In this document: piece by piece, positions 7,597 through 14,883 of the stretch | Position numbering within the stretch: position 1 is the first letter of the stretch | How the letters are laid out: every line of letters begins with the position of its first letter | Source: Sva-07 sp964592115 | GTDB lineage: Bacteria; Actinomycetota; Acidimicrobiia; Acidimicrobiales; Ilumatobacteraceae | Length of the DNA: 16,486 nt | NCBI GenBank assembly: GCA_964592115.1 | Contig: CAZQCP010000058.1 | Coordinates: forward strand, 1-16,486 | Direction of reading: 5' to 3' | Notes under the pieces: generated by a model | The model's input: only the letters and a program-made list of their open reading frames with translations | The model's database searches: none | What the model was told of the DNA's origin: nothing | Program-made: the position numbers and the translations under genes

Positions 7597-7615
7597 GCGG
7601 CGGGTAACGAGCACC

Positions 7616-7630
7616 TACGATCCCGCTCAG
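7616..7630 (+). promoter_or_regulatory. leaderless -10 element for the Vps62-like gene
   Basis: TACGAT (7616-7621) ends 8 nt before the GTG at 7630, so transcription would begin at or next to the start codon. No Shine-Dalgarno is present and no convincing -35 is seen. This is the common actinobacterial leaderless arrangement. Confidence 0.5.
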
Positions 7631-9408
7631 TGGACGAACAGGACGGGAACGGCAACCGGAACGACGAGGACGATCCGATCGCCCTGCTGCGGCGCTTCGA
7701 GCCGATCCTGCGCTTCAACGAGGGCGAGCTGTTCTTGCCCGCCGCGGTCGAGGACTACGTGCGCTGCTGCGAGCTGTTCCGCCACGATCCGGGCGGCCGC
7801 CGCGAACTGATCGCCGAGAAGGGGACCCTCACGATCGAACGTCTCGTCGAGCTCGCCGCCGGACATCCTCGGCCCGGGCAGTACCTCCGCTTCGTCGACG
7901 AGCCCTTCACCCGCACTCAGATCGCCCGCTGGCGACTGCGCAGCGAGCGCCCGCGGTTCCACAACGCCAGTCGCCTGGCGCGGGTCGGTGTGATGAGCCG
8001 CGGCATCGACGCGCTGAGCCGGGCGAGCCTGATGTTCCGCGGCAAGGTGGCGGGCGGAACGGAGGCGGCCGCCGAGGTGCAGTACCGCACCGAGATGCGC
8101 GCCGAGCACCATCCGTACTACGGCAGGGTGCTGCACGACGGCGGATACACGGTGCTCCAGTACTGGTACTTCTACGTCTTCAACGACTGGCGCAGCCGCG
8201 TGTACGGCGTCAACGACCACGAGGCCGACTGGGAGCAGATCGCGATCTACCTCACCGAGCGCGATGGCGAGTGGCGCGCGGCGTGGATCGCGTCGTCGGC
8301 GCACGACGAGGTCGGCGACGACCTTCGCCGACGCTGGGACGATCCCGACCTGACGCTGGTCGGCGACCACCCGGTGATCTTCCCGGGCCTCGGCTCGCAC
8401 AGCGGCGCTTGCATCGCCGGGGAGTACCTGACCGCCTACGAGGGCGACGCGTTCGCGCCGATGTTCAAGGCATCACGCCGAGTGTCTCGCCTGCTGCTTC
8501 CGTGGACGCGCGACCAGGACCACCTGGGGCTGTCCATCCCGTACATCGACTACTCCCGCGGCGACGGCGTCGGCATCGGCAGCGGCGAGAAGCGCTCATG
8601 GGAACCGGTGCTGATCGACGAGACGACGCCGTGGGTCGTCCACTACCGAGGGCTGTGGGGCGACGACACGCAAGATCCCCTCGGCGGCGAACGTGGGCCG
8701 GCCGGGCCGCGCTACGAACGATCTGCGTTCGTGCGCACGTCGTGGGGTGACCCGGTCGGATGGGCGGGTCTGCGCAAGGTGCCACCGGGAGCGGAGTCGG
8801 GTGCGACCGCCGTGTCGCAACGCTTGGCCGAGCTCGACGAGGAGATCGTCACGCTCAGCGAGCAGATCGGTCAGCGCGAGACACGGTTGCGGGCGATCGT
8901 GGCGAGCGGCGAGCGCGTGGCAGCGCGCGACGAAGCCGAGCTGTCGGCGTTGTCCGTGGAACGGGTGACGCGTCGCGACGAGCGCCTCGTGCTGGCTGGT
9001 GCACTCGATCGAGCAGCGGTAGCGGCTGCTCCCCACGACCATCTGCGGCACCGGCGCCTGCCGCTGCCCGCCGAGTCGAAGGCCCGGCGTCGCGTATTGG
9101 CGATCTGGTCCGCGCTGAGCACGCCGTTCGTGCTCGCTGTGGCAGCGGTGTTCCTGATCGACCCCGGCTGGACGTCAGCGAGCGTCGGCATCGAGGTCGT
9201 GGTGGCAGTGTTCGCCATCGAGGCACTCGCCCGCGGTCAACTCGCCCGCTTCGTCATGCTCATCGCCACCGCCTTGCTCGTGCTCTGGGTGGCACTGGCG
9301 ATCGCCGGAAAGCTCGTCGACGACTGGCGGCTGGCGGTCGGGATCCCGCTGATCCTCGTGGCCGCCGCGCTGACCTTCCTCAACGTCCGCGAGCTCTTGC
9401 GCGATTGA
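7630..9408 (+). CDS. Vps62-like (DUF946-like) protein with coiled coil and C-terminal membrane segments
   Basis: 592 residues from GTG 7630. Residues about 16-385 resemble the Vps62/DUF946 family seen in yeast, plants and bacteria: an opening PILRFNEGELFLPAAVEDYV, then VLQYWYFYVFNDW (175-187), a conserved NDHEADWEQIAIYL (195-208), ASSAHD (221-226) and GDHPVIFPGLGSHSG (245-259). A polar stretch predicted as coiled coil follows (about 392-458). Four hydrophobic segments close the protein (about 489-510, 519-536, 540-560, 567-588). There is no signal peptide, so the large N-terminal domain is probably cytoplasmic and held at the membrane. Family biochemistry is unknown to me. The histidine and aspartate-rich conserved motifs could be a metal or catalytic site, but this is a guess. 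Its stop is 29 bp from the convergent EVE gene. Confidence 0.7.
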   Translation: MDEQDGNGNRNDEDDPIALLRRFEPILRFNEGELFLPAAVEDYVRCCELFRHDPGGRRELIAEKGTLTIERLVELAAGHPRPGQYLRFVDEPFTRTQIARWRLRSERPRFHNASRLARVGVMSRGIDALSRASLMFRGKVAGGTEAAAEVQYRTEMRAEHHPYYGRVLHDGGYTVLQYWYFYVFNDWRSRVYGVNDHEADWEQIAIYLTERDGEWRAAWIASSAHDEVGDDLRRRWDDPDLTLVGDHPVIFPGLGSHSGACIAGEYLTAYEGDAFAPMFKASRRVSRLLLPWTRDQDHLGLSIPYIDYSRGDGVGIGSGEKRSWEPVLIDETTPWVVHYRGLWGDDTQDPLGGERGPAGPRYERSAFVRTSWGDPVGWAGLRKVPPGAESGATAVSQRLAELDEEIVTLSEQIGQRETRLRAIVASGERVAARDEAELSALSVERVTRRDERLVLAGALDRAAVAAAPHDHLRHRRLPLPAESKARRRVLAIWSALSTPFVLAVAAVFLIDPGWTSASVGIEVVVAVFAIEALARGQLARFVMLIATALLVLWVALAIAGKLVDDWRLAVGIPLILVAAALTFLNVRELLRD

Positions 9409-9437
9409 GCTCCGGTGAGCCGGCCGGTACCGTCGCG

Positions 9438-9904
<467 letters not shown>

Positions 9905-9905
<1 letters not shown>

Positions 9906-9919
9906 CCCGCCGGACCGTA
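9905..9919 (-). promoter_or_regulatory. leaderless -10 element for the EVE gene
   Basis: On the minus strand TACGGT (9919-9914) lies 8 nt before the GTG start at 9905. The same hexamer occurs before the MFS gene. No Shine-Dalgarno lies between them. Confidence 0.45.
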
Positions 9920-10069
9920 GCCGCGTTCGCGTCGGACGCCGACGTCTGCGTCAGCACTCACGCCGCGTCGAGCTTCGAAGTCGGCACACAGATCGAGGCC
10001 CGACGTCGTCGTGGCACACAACGCGATCAGGGGTGGACGGCGCTGCCGCCAGCTGCTACACCCCAGGCG

Positions 10070-11032
10070 ATGGAGGAGCGTGCGGTCCGCGTGACCGACG
10101 AGGGGGCGGTCCGGAGGCTGACGCTGTGCCGCCCCGAGGCGTACAACACGATCACGCCACAGTTCCGCGACGAGCTCGGCGCGGCGGTCGACGCCGCGCA
10201 GCGCGACCGGCACGTGCGGGTGATCCTGCTCGACGCCGAAGGTCCGGCGTTCTGTGCCGGCTACGGGCTCGACTGGTCGACGGCCGCCCAGGCCGACGAT
10301 GCCGACCGTGCGACCCGCGTCTGGGACACGCCCGCCGACCTCCACGGCATCGGCGAGTTCGCCGCGACCTGGGCGAAGCTGCACGAGTCGGTCAAACCGA
10401 CGCTCGCCGCCGTACAGGGATGGTGCATCGCCGGCGGCACGAACGTCGTGTTCAACGCCCACCTCATCGTCGCCGCCGAGTCGGCGCGGTTCGGGTATCC
10501 GCCGTCGCGGGTGTGGGGCGTGCCTGAGGCGCCGTGGAACTGGGTCGCCCGGATGGGGATGCAGCGGGCGCGGCGGTACATGTTGACCGGCGACGAGTTC
10601 ACGGCGGCCGAAGCGCTGGAGATGGGCGTCGTGCTCGACGTGGTTCCCGACGACGAGCTCGCCGAGCAGGCGATGGCACTCGCCCAGCGGATCGCCCGGG
10701 TGCCGGCCAACCAACTCGAGATGATCACGCTGGCGCTCAACTCGGTCGCCGACCATCAGTTCGACCCGCGGGCGTCACGCCTGCTCGGCACGATCTTCGA
10801 CGGCGTCGCTCGTCACAGCCAGGAGGGCCTCGACTTCGTCCGGCGGTCGAGCGATGTCGGCTTCCGCGAGGCGGTGCGCGAGCGGGACCGCCCGTTCCAG
10901 GACTACGGCGAGCGCCCCACGCCCTCGTCGACCACCGGCGAAGTTGCCTCCAGCACAACGTCCGAGCCACCACCGCCACCAACACCGCCAGCACCAACAA
11001 CAACCAGCACAGAAGGAGGGGCTTCGCCATGA
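10070..11032 (+). CDS. crotonase-superfamily protein lacking the hydratase glutamates
   Basis: 320 residues from the ATG at 10070. The crotonase core is clear: RPEAYNTITPQFRDEL (21-36), the oxyanion-hole strand FCAGYGLDW (61-69), GWCIAGGTNVVFNAHLIVAAESARFG (117-142) with the second oxyanion glycine, and the trimerisation helices. The two catalytic Glu of enoyl-CoA hydratase (E144 and E164 in the rat enzyme) align with Asn125 and Pro145. Water addition is therefore unlikely by the standard mechanism; another enolate-stabilised acyl-CoA reaction is possible. Residues about 283-320 form a Pro/Thr/Ser low-complexity tail outside the fold. A weak TACACC hexamer lies 7 nt before the ATG and there is no Shine-Dalgarno. 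The frame is open upstream to 9899, but that part is unlike any crotonase. The stop overlaps the ATG of the following CoA ligase (ATGA), so the pair is translationally coupled. Confidence 0.88.
   Translation: MEERAVRVTDEGAVRRLTLCRPEAYNTITPQFRDELGAAVDAAQRDRHVRVILLDAEGPAFCAGYGLDWSTAAQADDADRATRVWDTPADLHGIGEFAATWAKLHESVKPTLAAVQGWCIAGGTNVVFNAHLIVAAESARFGYPPSRVWGVPEAPWNWVARMGMQRARRYMLTGDEFTAAEALEMGVVLDVVPDDELAEQAMALAQRIARVPANQLEMITLALNSVADHQFDPRASRLLGTIFDGVARHSQEGLDFVRRSSDVGFREAVRERDRPFQDYGERPTPSSTTGEVASSTTSEPPPPPTPPAPTTTSTEGGASP
10967..11010 (+). repeat. C/A-rich low-complexity tract at the crotonase / CoA-ligase junction
   Basis: A run of CCA, CCG, ACA and similar triplets, almost devoid of G and T, encodes the Pro/Thr-rich tail of the crotonase. 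It immediately precedes the ligase Shine-Dalgarno. In composition it resembles the leaders of the thiolase and of the first acyl-CoA dehydrogenase. Confidence 0.55.
11013..11031 (+). promoter_or_regulatory. Shine-Dalgarno of the second CoA ligase, inside the crotonase gene
   Basis: AAGGAGGG (11013-11020) lies 8 nt before the ATG at 11029, one of the strongest ribosome sites in the window. It supports this start over upstream in-frame options that overlap the crotonase more deeply. Confidence 0.7.
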
Positions 11033-12639
11033 GCACCCACGTCGATCCCGAGTTGTCGTACGCCTCCGGACCGACCGAGCCGCCGGTCCTCGACGAGACG
11101 CTCGGCGACCTTCTCCGCCGTGTCGCCGCGGCCGCGCCCGACCAGCTCGCGTTGTTCGGCTCGCGCGACGAGCGGCGCTGGACCTACCGCGAGCTGCTCG
11201 CCGACTGCGAGGCCGCGGCACGCGCGTTGTTGACGCGCTTCGAGCCGGGCGAACGAGTGGCGATCTGGGCGCAGAACCTCCCGGAGTGGGTGATCGCCGA
11301 GTTCGCGCTCGCCCTCGCGGGTCTGCCGATCGTGACCATCAACCCGAACCTCGGGCCGAACGAAGCGCAGTACGTGCTGCACCAGTCGGGTGCTTGCGCA
11401 GTGTTGGCGTCGACGGCGTACCGCGGGCGCGACCTCACCGCCATCGCCGAAGAGGTACGCGACGGATGTCCGGCACTGCGCGAGATCCTGCCGCTCACGA
11501 CGATGGTCGACTTCGTCGAGGAGGGTCGCTCGCTCGACACTGCGCTGCCCGATCTCGACCCGAGCGACCTGGTGATGATCCAGTACACGTCGGGCACCAC
11601 CGGCTTTCCGAAGGGTGCCCAGCTCCATCACCGCGGCATCGTCACGAACGGGTACCACACGATGGCACGCAACCGGATCGCAGCCGGCGACGTGCTCGTC
11701 GGTGTGATGCCGCTGTTCCACACGGGCGGGTCGGTGCTGGCGGTGCTCGGATCGGTAGCCAGCCAGGGGACACTCGTGCTCGTCGACGAGTTCGAACCGG
11801 GCCACATGCTCGACACGATCGAGACCTACGGCGGCAACGTCATGACCGGTGTGCCGACGATGCTGATCGCCGTGCTGGAGCACCCGACGTACGCCGATCG
11901 CGACCTGTCGAGCGTGAAGGTGATGACGTCGGGCGGCTCGACCGTGCCGGCTCCACTCGTCGAGCGGCTCGAGCGCGACGTCGGGGCGCCGTTCACGATC
12001 GTGTTCGGCCAGACCGAGCTGTCGCCGGTGTGCACGATGACCCGTCCCGACGACTCGATCGAGGACAAGGCGGCCACCCTCGGCACGCCGATGCCACACG
12101 TCGAGATCAAGATCATCGATGCTGCAGGCGACACGGTGCCCCACGGCGAGCCGGGTGAACTGTGCGCCCGCGGGTACCTGACGATGATCGGCTACAACGA
12201 CGACCCGGGTGCGACGGCGACGACGATCGACGCCGACGGCTGGCTGCACACCGGCGACCTGTGCGCGATGGACGAGCGCGGCTACTGCACGATCGTGGGA
12301 CGGTTGAAGGACATGATCATCCGCGGTGGCGAGAACATCTACCCGCGCGAGATCGAAGACGTGTTGTTCCGCCACCCGCTGGTGGCCGACGTCGCGGTCG
12401 TCGGTCTGCCCGACGACAAGTGGGGTGAGGTCGTGGCCGCGTTCGTGCGGCCGGCGGGTGATGACCTGCCGTCGGAGAACGAGCTGCGCGGATACGTACG
12501 CGATCAGCTCGCCGCGCACAAGGCACCGGTCCACTGGTTCCGTGTCGACGAGTTCCCGCTCACCGGTTCGGGCAAGATCCAGAAGTTCCGCCTCGTCGAG
12601 CGCTGGCAAGGCGACGACGTCACCCGCCTCGCCGAGTAA
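11029..12639 (+). CDS. fatty-acyl-CoA-ligase-like AMP-binding protein
   Basis: 536 residues, typical of the medium/long-chain acyl-CoA ligase (FadD-like) branch of the ANL superfamily; it makes acyl-CoA from a free acid, ATP and CoA. Motifs in order: the P-loop YTSGTTGFPKG (186-196), MPLFHTGG (227-234), FGQTELSP (326-333), HTGDLCAMDERGYCTIVGRLKDMIIRGGENIYPREIE (407-443) with the hinge around R425, and the adenylation lysine K516 in PLTGSGKIQKF. YTSGTTGFPKGAQLHHRG is of the form found in many actinobacterial acyl-CoA ligases. The protein has no signal peptide or membrane helix. It overlaps the crotonase by 4 nt, so the two probably serve the same substrate. It is clearly distinct from the ligase at 6087. 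The stop is TAA. Confidence 0.93.
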   Translation: MSTHVDPELSYASGPTEPPVLDETLGDLLRRVAAAAPDQLALFGSRDERRWTYRELLADCEAAARALLTRFEPGERVAIWAQNLPEWVIAEFALALAGLPIVTINPNLGPNEAQYVLHQSGACAVLASTAYRGRDLTAIAEEVRDGCPALREILPLTTMVDFVEEGRSLDTALPDLDPSDLVMIQYTSGTTGFPKGAQLHHRGIVTNGYHTMARNRIAAGDVLVGVMPLFHTGGSVLAVLGSVASQGTLVLVDEFEPGHMLDTIETYGGNVMTGVPTMLIAVLEHPTYADRDLSSVKVMTSGGSTVPAPLVERLERDVGAPFTIVFGQTELSPVCTMTRPDDSIEDKAATLGTPMPHVEIKIIDAAGDTVPHGEPGELCARGYLTMIGYNDDPGATATTIDADGWLHTGDLCAMDERGYCTIVGRLKDMIIRGGENIYPREIEDVLFRHPLVADVAVVGLPDDKWGEVVAAFVRPAGDDLPSENELRGYVRDQLAAHKAPVHWFRVDEFPLTGSGKIQKFRLVERWQGDDVTRLAE

Positions 12640-12647
12640 CGAACCTT

Positions 12648-12659
12648 GGGGACGGGTCC
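12648..12659. repeat. short palindrome after the second CoA ligase
   Basis: GGGACGGGTCCC, 8 nt past the ligase stop, can form a four-pair stem with a CGGG loop. It is followed by the T-containing TTCGTTCGTT. It could be a weak terminator or the core of a dispersed repeat. It is too short to call firmly. Confidence 0.25.
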
Positions 12660-12686
12660 CTTCGTTCGTTGCTCCGTCACGCTCGT

Positions 12687-12699
12687 TAGGGTGCAGGTG
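12687..12699 (+). promoter_or_regulatory. leaderless -10 element for the AidB-type gene
   Basis: TAGGGT (12687-12692) ends 6 nt before the GTG at 12699, which puts the expected transcript start on the start codon. There is no Shine-Dalgarno. Confidence 0.42.
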
Positions 12700-14333
12700 T
12701 GGGTGTGGGGCACGCCGTCACCAATCAGGCGCCACCGCTCGTCGATTACGACCTGTACGGGGCCGATCCCGTCCTGCGCGACGCCGTCGCCCGGGAGGGT
12801 GGTGGTTGGGCCGACGACCTCCTCCACGCGTTCGGTGCTCGCGTCGGCTCGGCCGAGGTGTACGGATGGGGCTTCGACGCCAACACGCACGAACCTGTCC
12901 TGCGCACCCACGACCGGTACGGCAACCGCGTCGACGAGGTCGAGTTCCACCCCGCCTGGCATCACCTGATGGACCTGTCGATCAGCAACGGACTGCATTC
13001 GTTGCCGTTCGAACAGCCGGCTGGTGAAGGTGGGCGGGTCGTGCGCGACGCCTTGTTCACGATGATCTCCCAGATCGAGGCGGGGCACGGCTGCCCGATC
13101 TCGATGACCACGTCCGTCGTGCCCGCGCTGCGCGCCGCACCGGATCTGTCGGCTGCCTGGGAGCCGATCATCACCAGCCGCACGTACCAGCCGGAGCTCC
13201 TCCCGGTCACCACGAAGCGAGGGGCCACGCTCGGGATGGGGATGACCGAGAAGCAGGGCGGCTCCGACGTACGCGCCAACACGAGCGCCGCGATGCCCAC
13301 CGCCGACGGCACCTACCGCATCACCGGCCACAAGTGGTTCACGTCGGCGCCGATGTGCGACGCATTCTTGGTGCTCGCCCAGGCACCCGAGGGGTTGACG
13401 TGCTTCCTCCTCCCCCGCGTGCTGCCCGACGGGACCCGCAACGGACTGCGCCTGCAACGCCTCAAGGACAAGCTCGGCAACCGGTCGAACGCGTCATCGG
13501 AGATCGAGTTCGACGACGCGTTCGTCCACCGTGTCGGCGACGAAGGACGCGGTGTGGCGACGATCATCGAGATGGTCAACCACACCCGTCTCGACTGCGT
13601 CGTCGGGTCCGTCGGCCTGATGCGGCAGGCGGTCAGCCAAGCGGCATGGCACACTGCGCACCGCGCGGCATTCGGCGGGCTGCTGCTCGACAAGCCCCTC
13701 ATGCAGAACGTGCTCGCCGACCTCGACGTCGAAGTCGAGGTGGCGACGCTCCTGATGATGCGGTTGTCGGGCGCGTTCGACCGCGCCGATGCTGACCCTG
13801 GCGAGCTGGCGCTGCGCCGCATCGCCACGCCGGTCGCGAAGTATTGGGTGACGAAGCGGTGCAGTGAGGTGACCCGCGAGGCGATGGAGTGCCTCGGCGG
13901 CAACGGCTACGTCGAGGAGTCGATCATGCCGCGCCTCTACCGCGAGTCGCCGGTGAACGCCATCTGGGAGGGGTCGGGAAACGTGATCGCCCTCGACGTC
14001 GTGCGAGCGATGGCGCGCGAGCCCGGCGCCGTCGACACGTTCGTCGCTGAGGTCGAGCTCGGTGCCGGCGGTGATCGACGGCTCGACGCCGCGCTCGATG
14101 CGCTGCGCGACGAGCTCCGTGACGTGACCGATCCCGAAGCTGGCGCGCGGCGGCTCGTCGAGCGGATGGCGGTCGTGTGGGCGGCGTCGCTCGCCGTGCG
14201 CTACGCCGATCCAGCTGTGGCCGACGCGTTCGTCGCCACCCGTGTCGCCGGCGATCACGGTCACCTCTACGGCACGATGCCGACCGGGCTTCCGCTCGCC
14301 GCCATCGCTCGCCGCGCCGTTCCGGCGGCGTGA
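12699..14333 (+). CDS. AidB-type acyl-CoA dehydrogenase
   Basis: 544 residues, matching the about 540-residue AidB branch and longer than ordinary acyl-CoA dehydrogenases. Diagnostic segments are HPAWHHLM (84-91), MGMTEKQGGSDVRANTS (180-196), GHKWFTSAPMCDAFLVLAQA (210-229), RLKDKLGNRSNASSEIEF (254-271), ECLGGNGYVEE (397-407) and PVNAIWEGSGNVIALDVVRA (418-437), with the likely catalytic E424. E. coli AidB binds FAD, has weak isovaleryl-CoA dehydrogenase activity and binds DNA through its C-terminal part during the alkylation response. No ada- or alkB-like gene is nearby, so a role in acyl-CoA oxidation fits this neighbourhood better. The GTG at 12699 was chosen for its TAGGGT hexamer 6 nt upstream; GTG 12705 is a close alternative. 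It lies 59 bp after the CoA ligase, on the same strand. Confidence 0.92.
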   Translation: MGVGHAVTNQAPPLVDYDLYGADPVLRDAVAREGGGWADDLLHAFGARVGSAEVYGWGFDANTHEPVLRTHDRYGNRVDEVEFHPAWHHLMDLSISNGLHSLPFEQPAGEGGRVVRDALFTMISQIEAGHGCPISMTTSVVPALRAAPDLSAAWEPIITSRTYQPELLPVTTKRGATLGMGMTEKQGGSDVRANTSAAMPTADGTYRITGHKWFTSAPMCDAFLVLAQAPEGLTCFLLPRVLPDGTRNGLRLQRLKDKLGNRSNASSEIEFDDAFVHRVGDEGRGVATIIEMVNHTRLDCVVGSVGLMRQAVSQAAWHTAHRAAFGGLLLDKPLMQNVLADLDVEVEVATLLMMRLSGAFDRADADPGELALRRIATPVAKYWVTKRCSEVTREAMECLGGNGYVEESIMPRLYRESPVNAIWEGSGNVIALDVVRAMAREPGAVDTFVAEVELGAGGDRRLDAALDALRDELRDVTDPEAGARRLVERMAVVWAASLAVRYADPAVADAFVATRVAGDHGHLYGTMPTGLPLAAIARRAVPAA

Positions 14334-14409
14334 GCGACCGCTCCGTCGAACGCCCAGGCAATGCGGGTCGTTGTAGCGCGACGGGGCCGCTCGATGGTCA
14401 AGTGTGTGT

Positions 14410-14427
14410 GAGGGTTCACGCGACGTG
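14410..14427 (+). promoter_or_regulatory. ribosome site of the sigma factor
   Basis: GAGGG (14410-14414) lies 10 nt before GTG 14425. It favours this start over the in-frame GTG at 14404, which would add seven residues (MCEGSRD) and itself overlap the motif region. Confidence 0.4.
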
Positions 14428-14883
14428 AGTGATCCGGAGCCGTTCGAGGCGTTCGTCGTGCGCATCGAGCCGGGGCTGCGGCGTGCGTTGCTGGGCGCGG
14501 TTGGTATCGATCGGGTCGAAGACGCTGTCGCCGAGGCGCTCGCGTACGGCTTCGAGCATTGGGCCACCGTGTCGACGATGGTGAACCCGACGGGCTATCT
14601 GTTCCGGGTCGGTCAATCTCGAACCCGCCCGCGCAAACGGGTACGGATCTTCCGGACCGCCCCGATCGTCGTGCCGGAGGTCGAGCCGAACCTCGTTGAC
14701 GCGCTGGGCACATTGCCGCAGTCGCAACGGATCGCCGTATGGCTGGCGCACGGATGCGGGTGGTCGCACGGCGAGATCGCCGAGGTGCTCGAAGTGTCGA
14801 CCTCGACGGTCGCGACCCACGTCAGCCGCGGCCTGGTCCGGCTCCGTTCGGAGATGGGAGTGGTCCACGATGCTCAGTCTTGA
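14425..14883 (+). CDS. ECF-like sigma-70 family RNA polymerase sigma factor
   Basis: 152 residues from GTG 14425. The N-terminal half resembles a region 2 domain: FEAFVVRIEPGLRRALLGAVG, then RVEDAVAEALAYGFEHWATVSTMVNPTGYLFRVGQSRTR (30-68), where acidic VEDAVAEAL stands in the place of the core-binding helix. Region 4 (about 89-145) is clear: LVDALGTLPQSQRIAVWLAHGCGWSHGEIAEVLEVSTSTVATHVSRGLVRLR, with its helix-turn-helix at about 115-136 for -35 recognition. Region 2 looks somewhat degenerate in its promoter-melting segment. The next gene begins 14 nt inside this one and encodes a single-pass membrane protein, as for many sigma/anti-sigma pairs. Target promoters cannot be read from the window. 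A stand-alone LuxR-like regulator is less likely given the region 2 similarity. Confidence 0.8.
   Translation: MSDPEPFEAFVVRIEPGLRRALLGAVGIDRVEDAVAEALAYGFEHWATVSTMVNPTGYLFRVGQSRTRPRKRVRIFRTAPIVVPEVEPNLVDALGTLPQSQRIAVWLAHGCGWSHGEIAEVLEVSTSTVATHVSRGLVRLRSEMGVVHDAQS

Noticed and set aside
5397..7718. Very long open frame (over 700 codons) on the minus strand across the MFS and CoA-ligase genes
   Set aside because: It is antisense to two genes with clear family motifs. Its protein is Arg/Asp/Val/His-rich with no domain, as expected from GC-rich codons read backwards.
9409..9437. GC-rich inverted bases between the convergent Vps62-like and EVE genes as a bidirectional terminator
   Set aside because: CCGGT / CGGTACCG elements are too short to form a convincing stem.
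14334..14424. Promoter TTGTAG / GATGGT before the sigma factor
   Set aside because: Spacing is 17 nt, but both hexamers are poor and similar matches are expected by chance.
14696..14869. 58-codon extension upstream of the propeller protein
   Set aside because: It lies wholly within the sigma-factor region 4 in another frame and is Arg/Ser-rich. The ATG at 14870 has a GGGAG site and leads straight to the charged segment and membrane helix.
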